Of a stretch of DNA of 64,000 nucleotides, positions 44,501 through 51,600 are shown piece after piece. Origin of the DNA: Aporrectodea caliginosa (Eukaryota > Annelida > Clitellata > Crassiclitellata > Lumbricidae); assembly GCA_020284085.1 (NCBI GenBank), contig JACEVL010000203.1, positions 437,001 to 501,000 on the forward strand, given 5' to 3'. The notes beneath the pieces were generated by a model, which had not been told where the DNA came from, made no database searches, and saw only the letters and a list, made by a program, of their open reading frames with translations. Positions within the stretch are counted from its first letter, which is position 1; the number at the start of each line of letters is the position of its first letter. Position numbers and translations under genes: made by a program.

Positions 44501-47212
44501 CCTACATGTAAGTGTTAAGAGAGACAATGATCGGAGTGAGACACTGGTCAAAGATAGACAATTATCGATGAGAGACAATGATCGCAGAGAGACAATGATC
44601 GAAAAGAGACAATGATCGAAAAGAGACAATGATCGCAGAGAGACAATGATCGCAGAGAGACAATGATCGAAAAGAGACAATGATCGCAGAGAGACAATGA
44701 TCGAAAAAAGACAATGGTCGCAGTTGCTGTATATCTACCACACTTTGCTTCGTCGCTTCCGTCGGAACATTCTTTCTGTCCGTTGCAGATGAAATTCGCC
44801 TTCGGAAGACACTTTCCATCTCCACATCGAAACTCCGTTTTCAGGCGACATCCTGAAGAGAAAGACAGAATCCAGAGAAGACTGATGGGTCTCTCTCTAA
44901 CCGATATAACCGTTTATGATGTTCTCTGCACTTAGTAAGAAGCATTGCTCGTAAAAAACATTCCCTGCTTACTAACCAAAATATCATTCCACTATATTAC
45001 ATTCATATTACTCATAAATCAATTTGAAGTGTGATTTTATTAGTAATGGCCTCTGCAATGAGTATATTGACCGGTGTATATACGTCAACGACACAAGATA
45101 TTTTAAATCCAAGCAGATCGATTCATTGTCCCCAAGTATACCGCTGCAGTATCGGATTCACGCGACATTCACGCTCAGTGGTTCTAACATACAGATAGGA
45201 AGAATTTATCGCATTAAAGGAAATGAAAATTCTTTGCAAGCAGAAAATCATAAGGCAGCTTTTTAAAACGAAGAAATCAATCGAATCTAAGAGCTTCAAC
45301 TTTTCAGAGTTCATTCGACATTCGCGTTAATCTTCTAAAAGCAAATGTTTTCGCATCATCAGAAAGGCTAGTTGCTTTGTATAATTAGAACAGAATTAGA
45401 TTACAATAGAATCGATCACTATAAATAGACTAATTCTCTTATCATCTTGAATTAAATTATTCCTCTGGGGATAAAAATCCCTACCTCTCGGTTTGGCTGA
45501 GCCCTTTGACCACCCATCAAGCACCTCTGACTTCGGTAAAATTCAAGAAAAGCTTTAGCCAACCCTAAATTCATGTAACAGTCTTACCGAATTTCTCGCA
45601 TCCTTGTACGATGATGTCATCGACAGCCAATCCGGTGAAGCCAACACTGCCTCTCTTTCCCTCAATGACGATCTGGTAGACTCCGCTGGGTAACAGAGCG
45701 AACAAGCGATTCCATCCGGCCATTGGCTGCCCGAAGGTTCTCGCGACCACCTGTTCCTCCTTCTCTTCAGAGACGACGATGATTGACAGGACAGACTGAT
45801 CAACGGACGCATCCATCCAGTAGAAGAGTTCAACGCACTGACCGGTTGTGTCCAAGTAAGGTGACTGAAGGCGAGCAAAGTAACCGAGACGCTGGTCAGT
45901 CGTTAGCATCATCTGAAAATGACCGCTGGCTACAACAAGACATCAACACTAGTACTCAGATTCAGCGACAGAACCCAGACTCTCCATGCATCATGTACAG
46001 CAGCGAGTTAGAGACATGCCTGGGATTTAAAGAAAAATCAATGCTTAACACAGCGTCGTTAACCAGTAGGTAGCAGAACTCACAATTGTTCTATAGCTGG
46101 ATAAATATCTCAGCGACTTCGTTGCAAAGAGAGTCTGCTGTGTTCCAATCACTTTATTTGCGGATTGACTTGACCTCCTAGTTTGCACCTGCTAAATTTT
46201 CCCAACACCGACTTTGCTGCTGAAAACAAAAACTTTAATCGTCATTTCGAGCATTCATTAGTGACTTGAACTACCTACGTAAGTTAAGAGTGTTGTCGAC
46301 GTTGATCGTTGTCAGCATATAGGGTTGTGCCGAAGTCTTTCTTATTCTCTTTGGCTGTTGTGTCATTCACCAGCGGACAAAGATCGTCTTCGAAATTGCA
46401 GAAGAATTCTGTAAGAGGCGCTTTACAAATTCTCAGAGAATATTATACGATAAAATCGTTGCACTGGCTTCCAAGCCTATTCGAAGATCGGCTATTCCTC
46501 AAAGTCAACTCACTCATGGCACCCTAAGAGTTCACAATCATCACTGCTCACCAAGATTCAGAGTGTTATCGAAGGGAATGGATGAGACTTCATCAGACCT
46601 CGTCATCGACCAAGTCTCGTTGGAGTTTGAAGCGTTGACGAGTGGACACAGACCATCCTCGAAGTTGCAGAAGAATTCCGTCGAGTCTGTTTCAAAGCAA
46701 GCAGATAATTCGGATTTACTGCCTCAAAAGACAACATACATATTAGATTAGATTAGATTAGATTAGATTAGATTAGATTAGATTAGATTAGATTAGATTA
46801 GATTAGATTAGATTAGATAGGGTTTTTTCTCCTGGGAATGGGTTGAATTAGTTCCCTATCTTGACCTGTGCTTTCTATTGCTTATACAAAAGAGTTAATA
46901 AACGAAAGACTGAGATCACATACTGAGGCAACGTTTTCTTCTATAGAATTCGACTTTGTTGTTCTCGGATGAGCAATTGGGAGCAGCAGCAGTTGAGTGT
47001 GATGCAGTGGAGCGTGGCAGCCATTCGCCCGTGTAGGTGCTGAGGATGCAAGTGCGATCGGTTCGGTTGTAAAGGAAGGAACTGCATTGGTTGTCGTAGA
47101 TGGTCGAACAGAGACCGCGACAGATGGATCGCGTCGATTCTCCCACAAGAACGTTGCTCCTCGCAGTAAACCTCTCCGGAATCTCGCAGATACCAGAGTA
47201 GAGAAAGACCGA
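21725..47212 (-). CDS. Modular DEG/ENaC channel fused to PAN/MAM/LDLa/CUB/Kringle domains
   Basis: Gene-level entry; exons are listed separately. About 29 minus-strand exons can be joined with GT-AG borders and matching phases, roughly 2,400-2,500 codons. Order: PAN, MAM, LDLa, MAM, MAM start, CUB, MAM end, MAM, MAM, unidentified beta-type domain, MAM end, MAM start, Kringle, MAM end, Pro-rich linker, then DEG/ENaC extracellular domain ([52 protein letters not shown]) and a long helical region. DEG/ENaC proteins are trimeric sodium channels with two membrane helices; the modules are known in adhesion and ligand binding. Expected topology would put the modules in the extracellular loop. Missing: helix 1 with its FPAVT-type motif, helix 2 with its G-x-S filter, and a signal or start exon. 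Alternative: two adjacent genes whose phases happen to agree. Confidence 0.65.
22200..22580 (-). repeat. Intron repeat with L2-type 3' end
   Basis: The minus strand runs for about 170 open codons by chance and ends GGCGCTATATAAATCTGC. The same 3' end is repeated at 34745-34850. Probably a SINE or short LINE copy; the 5' part is not recognised. Confidence 0.4.
22697..24174 (-). CDS. Channel gene: CSCPDDC exon and long helical Ser/Pro-rich region
   Basis: 1,478 bp, phase 1 in (GTGCAG acceptor), phase 0 out (AAACAG then GTGCGT donor). It starts [20 protein letters not shown], the conserved DEG/ENaC cysteine block before the second membrane helix. About 470 residues follow of mostly helical sequence interrupted near residues 235-300 by [19 protein letters not shown] and further Ser/Pro. 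Normal family members reach helix 2 within about 60 residues of this block, so the insert is unusual. Between YMPG of the previous exon and CSCP about 20 usual residues, including Cys, are missing, so a small exon may have been overlooked. Confidence 0.65.
24205..24335. repeat. GGTAGGGTATGGTA-type low-complexity tract
   Basis: Irregular G/T-rich repeats of GTAGGGT and GGTATGGT units in an intron. A second similar tract lies at 24665-24760. Confidence 0.7.
24985..25405 (+). mobile_element. RTE-like LINE 3' fragment with (TGA)n tail
   Basis: The plus strand gives [20 protein letters not shown], then a Gly/Arg/Lys-rich [13 protein letters not shown] and [11 protein letters not shown], the usual C-terminal end of RTE-type or similar endonuclease-RT proteins. 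The 3' end runs into ATGATGATGATGATG. It lies in an intron, opposite to the gene. Confidence 0.55.
25490..25690. repeat. CA/CATA-rich microsatellite
   Basis: ACACAC, GACACAC and ACATACAT units in an intron just downstream (gene sense) of the YMPG exon. Confidence 0.85.
25705..25858 (-). CDS. Channel gene: SPWGRC...YMPG exon
   Basis: 154 bp, phase 0 in, phase 1 out (CCAG then GTATTA). It encodes [18 protein letters not shown], then [20 protein letters not shown] and CKAPYMPG. The pattern PxGxC, YS-x-CxxEC, C-x-C and MPG is the DEG/ENaC signature in the Cys-rich extracellular region. Confidence 0.85.
25965..26250 (+). mobile_element. SINE 3' part with (TAG)n/(CAG)n tail
   Basis: GAGTAAGTCTTTTCACTCAC and AGTTGCTCACGACTTCG match the body of the SINE at 58560-58805. 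It ends GAGGCGTTTAATAAATTAG and then about 190 bp of TAG and CAG units. Confidence 0.6.
26660..26760 (-). mobile_element. CR1/L2 LINE 3' end fragment
   Basis: GGGCACCAGCTTATTCACG, then AGCGCTTCGTCATGTCAGAG matches 60040-60090, the 3' end of the LINE at 59985-61345. Confidence 0.55.
27077..27175 (-). CDS. Channel gene: [11 protein letters not shown]...VPPG exon
   Basis: 99 bp, phase 0 in (TTTCTTTCAG) and out (AGG then GTCAGC). [17 protein letters not shown] and [16 protein letters not shown] match the DEG/ENaC pattern VxxH...P..xxxGxxVxPG. Confidence 0.85.
27222..27537. repeat. (GATGAC)n/(GAT)n microsatellite filling an intron
   Basis: About 315 bp of GAT, GAC and GATGAC units make up nearly all of the 368-bp intron between two channel exons. 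Long Met/Thr or Ser reading frames here are artefacts. Confidence 0.95.
27544..27626 (-). CDS. Channel gene: [13 protein letters not shown] exon
   Basis: 83 bp, phase 1 in (TTTCCTTAG), phase 0 out (AAG then GTGAAC). [20 protein letters not shown] matches the DEG/ENaC block GLxLxLNxxxxEY before the VHD strand. Confidence 0.85.
27800..28306. repeat. 34-bp minisatellite in intron
   Basis: About 14 copies of GACATTAGGATTAATGGAAT followed by TAAAGACATTCAAA, with substitutions and some shortened units. Contiguous and without spacers. Confidence 0.9.
28374..28492 (-). CDS. Channel gene: CVWNGGNC...LCYTFN exon
   Basis: 119 bp, phase 2 in (CATCAG), phase 1 out (ACACAG then GTAGAC). [14 protein letters not shown], then [14 protein letters not shown]: the DEG/ENaC finger/thumb pattern CxWxGxxC...GxCYTFN. 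Confidence 0.88.
28603..28705. repeat. ~24-bp tandem repeat AAAGGTAAGGCTATAGGCGAG
   Basis: About four imperfect units of AAAGGTAAGGCTATAGGCG in an intron. Confidence 0.7.
28971..29031 (-). CDS. Channel gene: [12 protein letters not shown] exon
   Basis: 61 bp, phase 1 in (TGTGCAG), phase 2 out (TTCAA then GTAAGAA). It encodes [19 protein letters not shown] and joins directly to KCVWNGG of the next exon. Confidence 0.75.
29092..29231. repeat. (ATC)n microsatellite
   Basis: About 45 ATC units with three GTC interruptions, followed by more CATCAT/CGTCGT-rich sequence to about 29480 including AGT units (29396-29435). Confidence 0.95.
29510..29548. repeat. (CAG)n tract
   Basis: Twelve consecutive CAG units, close to the splice donor of the Pro-rich exon. 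Confidence 0.9.
29580..29699 (-). CDS. Channel gene: Pro-rich linker exon
   Basis: 120 bp, phase 1-1 (TAAGCAG acceptor, GATG then GTCAGT donor). [20 protein letters not shown], then [15 protein letters not shown]. It bridges the last MAM exon to the channel domain in frame. No domain is recognised; support is from phase only. Confidence 0.5.
30051..30122. repeat. Near-perfect foldback (32-bp arms)
   Basis: GGTCAGGGATATTGGAGGGT and its complement ACCCTCCAACATCCCTGACC flank an 8-base loop centre (TGCTCGAG). With the outer TCAAA bases the arms reach about 32 bp with two mismatches. It lies in the intron between the Kringle/MAM and channel parts. Confidence 0.8.
30463..30852 (-). CDS. MAM domain, C-terminal exon (last before channel)
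   Basis: 390 bp, phase 1-1. [19 protein letters not shown], then [10 protein letters not shown] and [19 protein letters not shown], ending [11 protein letters not shown]. This follows the MAM course: G-Y-M start, C-x-F-x-Y strand, hydrophobic end and final Cys. Confidence 0.75.
31091..31411 (-). CDS. Kringle domain exon
   Basis: 321 bp, phase 1-1. [52 protein letters not shown] and REFCIVPYC give the six Kringle cysteines in order and the usual CQAW and WCYT blocks. About 15 extra residues ([15 protein letters not shown]) stand before the CRNP block. Kringles bind ligands such as lysine residues or peptides. The exon sits between a MAM N-terminal and a MAM C-terminal exon. Confidence 0.85.
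31769..31912 (-). CDS. MAM domain, N-terminal exon
   Basis: 144 bp, phase 1-1. [20 protein letters not shown], then a conserved Trp (SRWVLIATQ) and a Thr-rich end. CxF....CGY....W is the start of a MAM domain. The next exon downstream is a Kringle and not the MAM remainder. Confidence 0.7.
32220..32588 (-). CDS. MAM-like domain, C-terminal exon
   Basis: 369 bp, phase 1-1. [20 protein letters not shown], then [12 protein letters not shown] and [20 protein letters not shown], ending ETKAC. Spacing follows MAM but no N-terminal MAM exon stands directly before it. Confidence 0.6.
33307..33478 (-). CDS. Unidentified domain, third exon
   Basis: 172 bp, phase 0 in (TTTCTAG), phase 1 out (CAAG then GTGTTG). 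[20 protein letters not shown], then [20 protein letters not shown]. Beta-rich and poor in Cys. The donor was chosen because it restores the phase of the next exon. Confidence 0.5.
33530..33718. mobile_element. Short hAT-type MITE in intron
   Basis: CAATGGGCGTAGCCAGG at one end and TACGCCCAT at the other, flanked by the 8-bp duplication GAACACAG (33522-33529, 33719-33726). 189 bp, no coding sequence. The 8-bp duplication fits the hAT superfamily. Confidence 0.75.
33799..33962 (-). CDS. Unidentified domain, second exon
   Basis: 164 bp, phase 1 in, phase 0 out (ACG then GTAGAT). [20 protein letters not shown], then [20 protein letters not shown]. Several N-glycosylation sites. No family recognised. 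Confidence 0.55.
34423..34527 (-). CDS. Unidentified domain, first exon
   Basis: 105 bp, phase 1-1 (GTGCAGCAG acceptor, GACA then GTAAGA donor). [20 protein letters not shown], then [13 protein letters not shown]. Together with the next two exons it forms a ~147-residue unit between MAM domains. Confidence 0.55.
34560..34740. repeat. AAGGTAAGGTA-rich low-complexity tract
   Basis: Irregular GGTAAGGT units in an intron, followed by an L2-type 3' end (ATTTATATAGCGCC) at about 34765. Confidence 0.6.
35010..35393 (-). CDS. MAM domain, C-terminal exon
   Basis: 384 bp, phase 1-1 (CTGACAG acceptor, ACAG then GTTCGT donor). [54 protein letters not shown] and [12 protein letters not shown]. The last block matches the MAM end DDI...C. 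Confidence 0.7.
35480..35840. repeat. Polypyrimidine (TCC/CTT)n tract
   Basis: About 360 bp almost pure in C and T on the plus strand. Reading frames across it are artefacts. A similar tract lies at 38260-38320 and 38460-38590. Confidence 0.85.
36214..36324 (-). CDS. MAM domain, N-terminal exon
   Basis: 111 bp, phase 1-1 (TCAA then GTGAGC donor). [19 protein letters not shown], then [13 protein letters not shown]....CGY....W start of MAM; completed by 35010-35393. Confidence 0.7.
36740..37020. repeat. CT-rich and GACA-rich simple sequence
   Basis: (TCTC)-rich tract followed by GACAGACAGA units directly next to the donor of the exon at 37032. Confidence 0.8.
37032..37424 (-). CDS. MAM domain, C-terminal exon
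   Basis: 393 bp, phase 1-1 (GATTGTAG acceptor, GCAG then GTAACA donor). [55 protein letters not shown], ending GIERRDC. Confidence 0.7.
38020..38160 (-). CDS. MAM domain, N-terminal exon
   Basis: 141 bp, phase 1-1 (GTTGCAG acceptor, GACG then GTAAGA donor). [20 protein letters not shown], then [11 protein letters not shown]. Completed by 37032-37424. Confidence 0.7.
38737..39111 (-). CDS. MAM-like domain, C-terminal exon
   Basis: 375 bp, phase 1-1 (CTCTTCAG acceptor, TACG then GTAAGA donor). [47 protein letters not shown]. It follows the CUB exons; its MAM N-terminal part may be the exon before the CUB. Confidence 0.65.
39719..39902 (-). CDS. CUB domain, second exon
   Basis: 184 bp, phase 0 in (TTGGTCAG), phase 1 out (ACAG then GTAAGG). 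[42 protein letters not shown]: the CUB end CG...P......V.....GF..Y. Confidence 0.75.
40340..41275. repeat. 33-bp/100-bp higher-order minisatellite
   Basis: Units of 33 bp (CTTTGCCTTTCTCTTAAACT plus GTCCATGCCTTCT) mixed with 17-bp short forms (CTTTGTCCATGCCTTCT). In the left part they form a 100-bp higher-order unit (33+33+17+17) repeated about three times. The 33-bp unit is 11 codons, so several frames stay open on both strands. It lies in the intron inside the CUB domain; the frames are not genes. Confidence 0.95.
41313..41395 (+). repeat. GTCCCAAGCCTGG / GGCGACGCTAATG hairpin repeat
   Basis: AGTGCAAGTCCCAAGCCTGG, then GGAGGAGGGCGACGCTAATG and CACACAGTGTCGTTAAAC. Intronic copy of the family at 7668. 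Confidence 0.65.
41493..41692 (-). CDS. CUB domain, first exon
   Basis: 200 bp, phase 1 in (CGTCTAG), phase 0 out (AAA then GTACCG, a weak donor). [47 protein letters not shown]: a clear CUB pattern C-G-G-x-I-x-SP and C-x-Y-x-I-x-AP. Confidence 0.8.
41950..42063 (-). CDS. Possible MAM N-terminal exon
   Basis: 114 bp, phase 1-1 if GTTGGT is the donor (weak). [20 protein letters not shown] resembles the C.F....CGY MAM start, but the usual Trp is missing. If real, the CUB domain is nested between this exon and the MAM end at 38737. Confidence 0.4.
42549..42926 (-). CDS. MAM domain, C-terminal exon
   Basis: 378 bp, phase 1-1 (GTTTGTAG acceptor, AAAG then GTAGGA donor). [64 protein letters not shown]. 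Confidence 0.8.
42949..43905. mobile_element. Outer hAT-type MITE
   Basis: Termini CAGTGGCGTAACGAAGGG and CATTCGTTACGCCACTG are inverted. Flanks TGCGGATG and TACGGATG differ in one of 8 bases. Interrupted by a second element at 42974-43745; without it the outer element is about 180 bp. Confidence 0.75.
42974..43745. mobile_element. Inner hAT-type element with (TACCCG)-rich ends
   Basis: Inverted ends TAGGGGTCTGCGGGTA and TACCCGCAGACCTCTA with a perfect 8-bp duplication GTTTCAGC (42966-42973, 43746-43753). Subterminal arrays of TACCCG/CGGGTA in both orientations, reminiscent of the subterminal transposase-binding repeats of Ac-type elements. No coding region is evident in the 550-bp core. Confidence 0.8.
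44018..44173 (-). CDS. MAM domain, N-terminal exon
   Basis: 156 bp, phase 1-1 (GTTGTAG acceptor, CAAG then GTAACA donor). [20 protein letters not shown], then [13 protein letters not shown]. Classic MAM start; completed by 42549-42926. Confidence 0.85.
44515..44715. repeat. ~20-bp tandem repeat AGAGACAATGATCGCAG
   Basis: About ten units alternating GAGACAATGATCGCAGA and GAGACAATGATCGAAAA, ending just before the LDLa exon donor. Confidence 0.9.
44739..44852 (-). CDS. LDL receptor class A domain exon
   Basis: 114 bp, phase 1-1 (CTCTTCAG acceptor, TGTG then GTAGAT donor). [20 protein letters not shown] and [17 protein letters not shown] hold six cysteines and the calcium-binding SDGSDE box. 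LDLa modules bind calcium and protein ligands. One complete module in one exon. Confidence 0.93.
45588..45929 (-). CDS. MAM domain, C-terminal exon
   Basis: 342 bp, phase 1-1 (TTGTAG acceptor, TTCG then GTAAGA donor). [55 protein letters not shown], ending VQGCEKF. Very typical MAM end. Confidence 0.87.
46279..46408 (-). pseudogene. Duplicate MAM N-terminal exon with frameshift
   Basis: 130 bp. [19 protein letters not shown] is nearly the same as in the exon at 46552, and the 3' half keeps NVDNTLNL in another frame. Both splice borders stand (CTCTTACAG; TTAC then GTAGGT) and would have the same 1-1 phase. An internal indel breaks the frame and the Trp is lost. Decayed copy, or an alternative exon with a sequencing error. 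Confidence 0.65.
46552..46686 (-). CDS. MAM domain, N-terminal exon
   Basis: 135 bp, phase 1-1 (TTGAAACAG acceptor, CTTG then GTGAGC donor). [20 protein letters not shown], then [10 protein letters not shown] and PFDNTLNL. Joined to 45588-45929. Confidence 0.85.
46742..46816. repeat. (GATTA)n microsatellite
   Basis: About 15 perfect ATTAG units between two exons, followed by GATAGGGTTTTTTCTCC. Possibly the tail of a retroelement. Confidence 0.9.
46924..47212 (-). CDS. PAN/apple domain exon
   Basis: 289 bp, phase 0 in (TTTCATAG), phase 1 out (CTCA then GTATGT). [56 protein letters not shown]. The CxxxC...C-x-SF-x-Y...C-x-L...Y-x-R-x-C pattern is the PAN/apple fold, used in protein and carbohydrate binding. 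Most 5' recognised module of the gene. Confidence 0.75.
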
Positions 47213-47221
47213 CTATGAAAT

Positions 47222-47480
47222 TCTCAAGTATTATCACTGGAAATTCTCAAGTTCAGCAATGATTGTCTCAAGAACTACTCTGAAATTCTCAAGTGTAACA
47301 ATGATATTCTCAAGAACCACTCTGAAGTTCTCAAGTGTAACAATGATATTCTCAAGAACCACTCTAAAATTCTCCAGTTTAACGATGATATTCTCAAGAA
47401 CTACTCTGAAATTTTCGAGTGTGACTAGTGACTATGATGCTCTCAAGAATTAGGCCTACTCTGAAAATCTCAAGTGTAAT
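47222..47480. repeat. ~42-bp tandem repeat TTCTCAAGTGTAACAATGA
   Basis: About six units of TCTGAAATTCTCAAGTGTAA plus CAATGATATTCTCAAGAACC AC, abutting the acceptor of the PAN exon. Confidence 0.9.
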
Positions 47481-47626
47481 TCTCCATGTAACATCATAAC
47501 TTACTGTCTTTCCGTTTAAGACAGAGCCCTTGGCGACCGGCTGACTCGGCTGGTGGTCCAAGGCCCTAATCATAAGACAAAAGAAGATCGAGGCAGACCC
47601 TGGGGAACTGACCCAAAAGGACTTAC

Positions 47627-47722
47627 TTCCGGCAGAGATACTTCGATGGTTCCGCGATGAATCTGAGTCCATGAACCGTTGTACTGATGGCAAAGTCCGA
47701 CAGAAGAAAGATCCAAGGACGA
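47627..47722 (-). CDS. Possible upstream exon (CHQYNGSW)
   Basis: 96 bp, phase 0-0 (donor GGAA then GTAAGT, good; acceptor GAGTAG, poor). SSVGLCHQYNGSWTQIHRGT, then IEVSLPE. It joins in frame to the PAN exon. Domain unknown. Support is donor plus phase only. Confidence 0.35.
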
Positions 47723-47849
47723 CTACTCACTGATGATGATGATGATGGCGTCTTCGTTTCGAAGGCCGACTCTGAAAAATATGACTGCATGAAAGCTTCA
47801 CATTGTCTTCTTTTATCACTTGATGATGTGTGAATGTATCGGTGCATTT

Positions 47850-50800
47850 GATCAACGCATACAGTTTAACATATTGCTTGAGATAAAAGCCTAAACAGAT
47901 TGTCTCGTGCCAATCAAACATTTGTTTCACTTAGAAAGCTTGGTCTGCTGCAGAACGTCAGACGAGAGATGCTATCTCCTAAAGCCGTGTCTAATTTTAA
48001 CTGAGAACAAGAAACATCGTAAATTTTCAAATCTAATTTATGTGTAGACCTATATTTCGAAATAAATTTCGTTTTTACCAAATGAAGACCTTAGCATAGG
48101 CTACTATAAGTCGGACTTTCGCAATAAGTAATGGCTAAACATTAATAATAATATTAATATGATACTATTGTTACTATTGTTTAATTCTTCTTGTTGTTCT
48201 TGTTGTCGTTGATCGGCCCAGTAAGGTATGACGGCCGCTGGTGCAATACACGCCCCACCCACAGCGCATCATGACCCACGGATCATAACCCATAGTCTAT
48301 GTCCCCCAGTTTATTACCGTATTGTTAGACTCATGCTTCACCTAATTCACTGAATTCGTCTAAGTAGTCTAATCAATTAGTTTAATATTCTCGTTGTGAG
48401 TTCACTTCAAGGCACCACTGACTGGCGGTGCATTGAACCGTAGTAGCCTATACCGTTTTGCAGTTTCTTCAGTGCCATCTCGTCCGGCAGAAACTCCTTG
48501 GCACGGAAAGGCATTCCGTCGCTCATTCTTACTCCCTTTCCTACCGAAGATCAGCGGATTTATGTAGAGCAAGCAGAAAGTAAGTATGTAGCTTTGGAGA
48601 AGGCTTCCGAGGCCCATCTGGTTATCCTCTGTTGAAGGACGAAGTATACATAGGAGTGGTGGGCGATGGAAGGAGGGAGCGATCAGGAAGGGAAGCGTGG
48701 TGACTTGTTGGTTGACTTGGTGAAAGTATTGACCGATGTCAGCCAAGCACTTTGTTCGTTTCAATACATGGAAGCCAGCAGGAGATGAAAGTGCATCCGT
48801 TGATACAGATCCGTGACACAGCGCAGTGTATCTATCGATGGACGGTTGAGGGTTTGCCTTCATCCGGATCAGTAATTGTAGCCGAGAATGACGAATGGTT
48901 GTTTGCAACATCTAATTGTCTGCATTTACGTTGATATCCAATCGAAATCAATTAGGGTCGCACTCTACTACCCTTCAACTCCCCATTCGCAGTCGATGAC
49001 TGCCCCATAAATTGGTTTTTACTGTCATCAAAATAGAAGAGAAGAGGATAGTTACTGAATTAGAGTAGATGTTTGTTTCTGGATCACCATTCTGACGCAG
49101 CGCTTTTGAATAAACTGGTGCATTTTGGAGAGTCATTACAGCGTCATTTGCTTTAACATAACATAACATAGGTTTTATTTCTCCCAAAAAAGAAGTGCAA
49201 TAACACGTCGTATTTCACATAATACTAATTGGGATACAAAGGAGGACCTAAAGGGACCAGAGTCCCGCTAAGCAGGTCCACCTATGTACCAGCGCTGTTT
49301 GGTGGAGGTTGATAACATAATGTTCAGGAGTGGGAGTGAATTATACACGATTAAGGAGAGAGACAGAAACTGAGACAGAGGTAGAGACAGAGAGACAGAG
49401 ACAGAGAGACAGAGAGACAGAGACAGAGACAGAGAGGCAGAGACAGAGAGGCAGAGGGTCGTTGCGCCCACAATTCCTTCATTAGTCGACGATCCCCAAC
49501 AGCTAGAGGTGAATAAACAGGTTCGAGAAGTGGACCATTCCTGTTTTTTTTAACTCGCTAAAATCGTCGGTTTCAGAGACCAACGAGACACTGATAGGTC
49601 CGTGCTTGTCATGAGTGCCGAAAAAATTAATTCTCATTAATTCGATCCATTTCGCACTGTTTTGTCCAGCAATGGCAAACAGCTAAGCGATTTGTCCTGA
49701 TTAGGCCTACTGGATGGCTGCATTTAGGAGAATCATTACAACGTCATTGGTCACTCTCTCAGAGAGTGACAGAAACAGAGAGAGAGAGGGAAACAGAGAG
49801 ACAGAGTATTTTCGCGCTCTCGTGTATGTTTGTGAGAGGTCGCTTATTCGATTTTAACAATGACGCCCCGATGCAAACAAGCATCAGTCATATCGTAATC
49901 GAGGATTGTCGGTGTGGTCCACATAGTCAGAAATTAGTGTGGCCTTACGGTAATCAGACCACAACAATATCTGGAATGATGTGACACTAAATGTGCCTTT
50001 ACATCAGACAGCTTATGCCTGTGCTCGTTCTAGCTGCGTTAATGTCTGCCATGACCACTCACAGTACTTGTCAGCGTGCATAGGACTTCCTGGATCATTC
50101 CGATCGGAGACTAAACCAACTGAATAATTATTATTTAGCTTAAGTAAAACTTCTTCTTAGCGGAAACAGCCAAGTGAACTGCATTGCATTGCACCATGCA
50201 TGATGGTTTGCATTAGCAACTTTCTTCGTGATTTTCTGGTAGAACTGTCGTAGGACTATTAGTCAAGTACACATTGCATAGTTTGAAAGTGAAATTGTCA
50301 TTGACGCTCTGCATTATTACAGTTCACTTAACCACTGTCATCGTGAAAATGTTTGTGAAAAAGGTTTGCTAAAAAGTTGGAAAAAGTTAACTTAATTTTT
50401 TAGTTTAGTAAACTTATTTACGAAATCAGTTGCCAACTTATAGTTAAACTGTTTTATTTTAGTTGAACAGTTATAGTTTAACTAAAAAAATTAGTTTAGT
50501 GCCCATGACCGTCAGCTGACAGATAAGACCAACAAGTGGTCTTAAGTGGTCTCTGCTTTGGTTTTCGTCTCTTGTTATCTGCAGCTGTCAATCTCGGTGC
50601 ATCTGAGTCAGAAAAAACGACTTTGAAATCTTTCAGATCCGATTCGTTGCATGTGAGGCGCAAGAGTTTCAATTCGATCAGCTGTCTGGTCGTCCGTGAA
50701 CTTTATCACCGTTGTGTAATCTCGCGGCATCTCCACAGAGAGAGAAAGATCTGTCATTCGCTGGACCTGAGACGTTCTATTGTTGGTGTGATAGAGTATC

Positions 50801-51600
50801 TCCTGGAGTTTGACCTTCAACCGATGGAACCAAGTTTCTGAGTTCAAATATACCGATATGAAAAGCAGAGACTAAGGTCGTCGTAGGCCCTAGGCACTCC
50901 TCCATTCGTAGACCCCAACTGCCAGCTTTGCATTAAAGCTAAACGCATTTGTAATTACGCATTCACGTTATTTATTAACGTCATGTTTAATCATGATTCA
51001 CGAACAAACCCTGTTTTCATTTTAAATCTCAATTCTTACTTTTTATAATGACGGTTATTTAAATTTAAAATCCATGACATGACATGATCCACGAAGGTCT
51101 AATGCAATCATTCAACTTATTTTTTTGATATCTCTTTTTGAGACTTGCGTAGGCCCCTGAAAGGTTCGTAGGCCCTAGGCGCAGTGCCTAATGTGCCTCC
51201 TGGATAATACGGCCCTGAGAGAGGGTCCCTTCAACCGAGGTGTTAGTGCAGTGACCCCCTTGCCAAAAGCCTTGGACAATAACCCACATGGGTAATAGAG
51301 ACCGCCTCCAACTGGCTCCTGATGGTCGTCGTCAGTGTCAGGGCTGCAGCAGAGAAGGCAGTCCGTCATTCAGTTGTCTCTGATAACAAGGCTTCTGAAT
51401 TGGCGTTGTCGGTCCCTTTGATCGTTGGTCCAACAAGGACAACAGGTAGATGTAACTGTAAAGCCGCACAAGGGTCGTTTTTATTCTGCTGCTGCACTTT
51501 GACAGAGAATTGCGTGCGTGTGGGTGATTTTCTGGAACGCTCATCGGGCGCATGCTCACTGCGTCCCTGAATCTGAGTCAGACAAATCAGCCACTTAGAT
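47850..51600. other. No firm gene
   Basis: Mixed sequence with GAGACA-type repeats (49355-49460, 49760-49810), AT-rich parts and two unassigned open frames. 48402-48911 (minus) contains LQSYILTFCLLYINPLIFG, which looks like a seventh helix of a GPCR, but no other helix is visible. 50608-50847 (minus) is open with no family recognised. Confidence 0.4.
49355..49460. repeat. (GAGACA)n microsatellite
   Basis: Interrupted GAGACAGA units over about 100 bp. Confidence 0.9.

Noticed and set aside
48402..48911. GPCR fragment (INPLIFG motif)
   Set aside because: Only one helix-like segment fits; no second conserved GPCR motif or exon nearby. Kept as an unassigned open frame.
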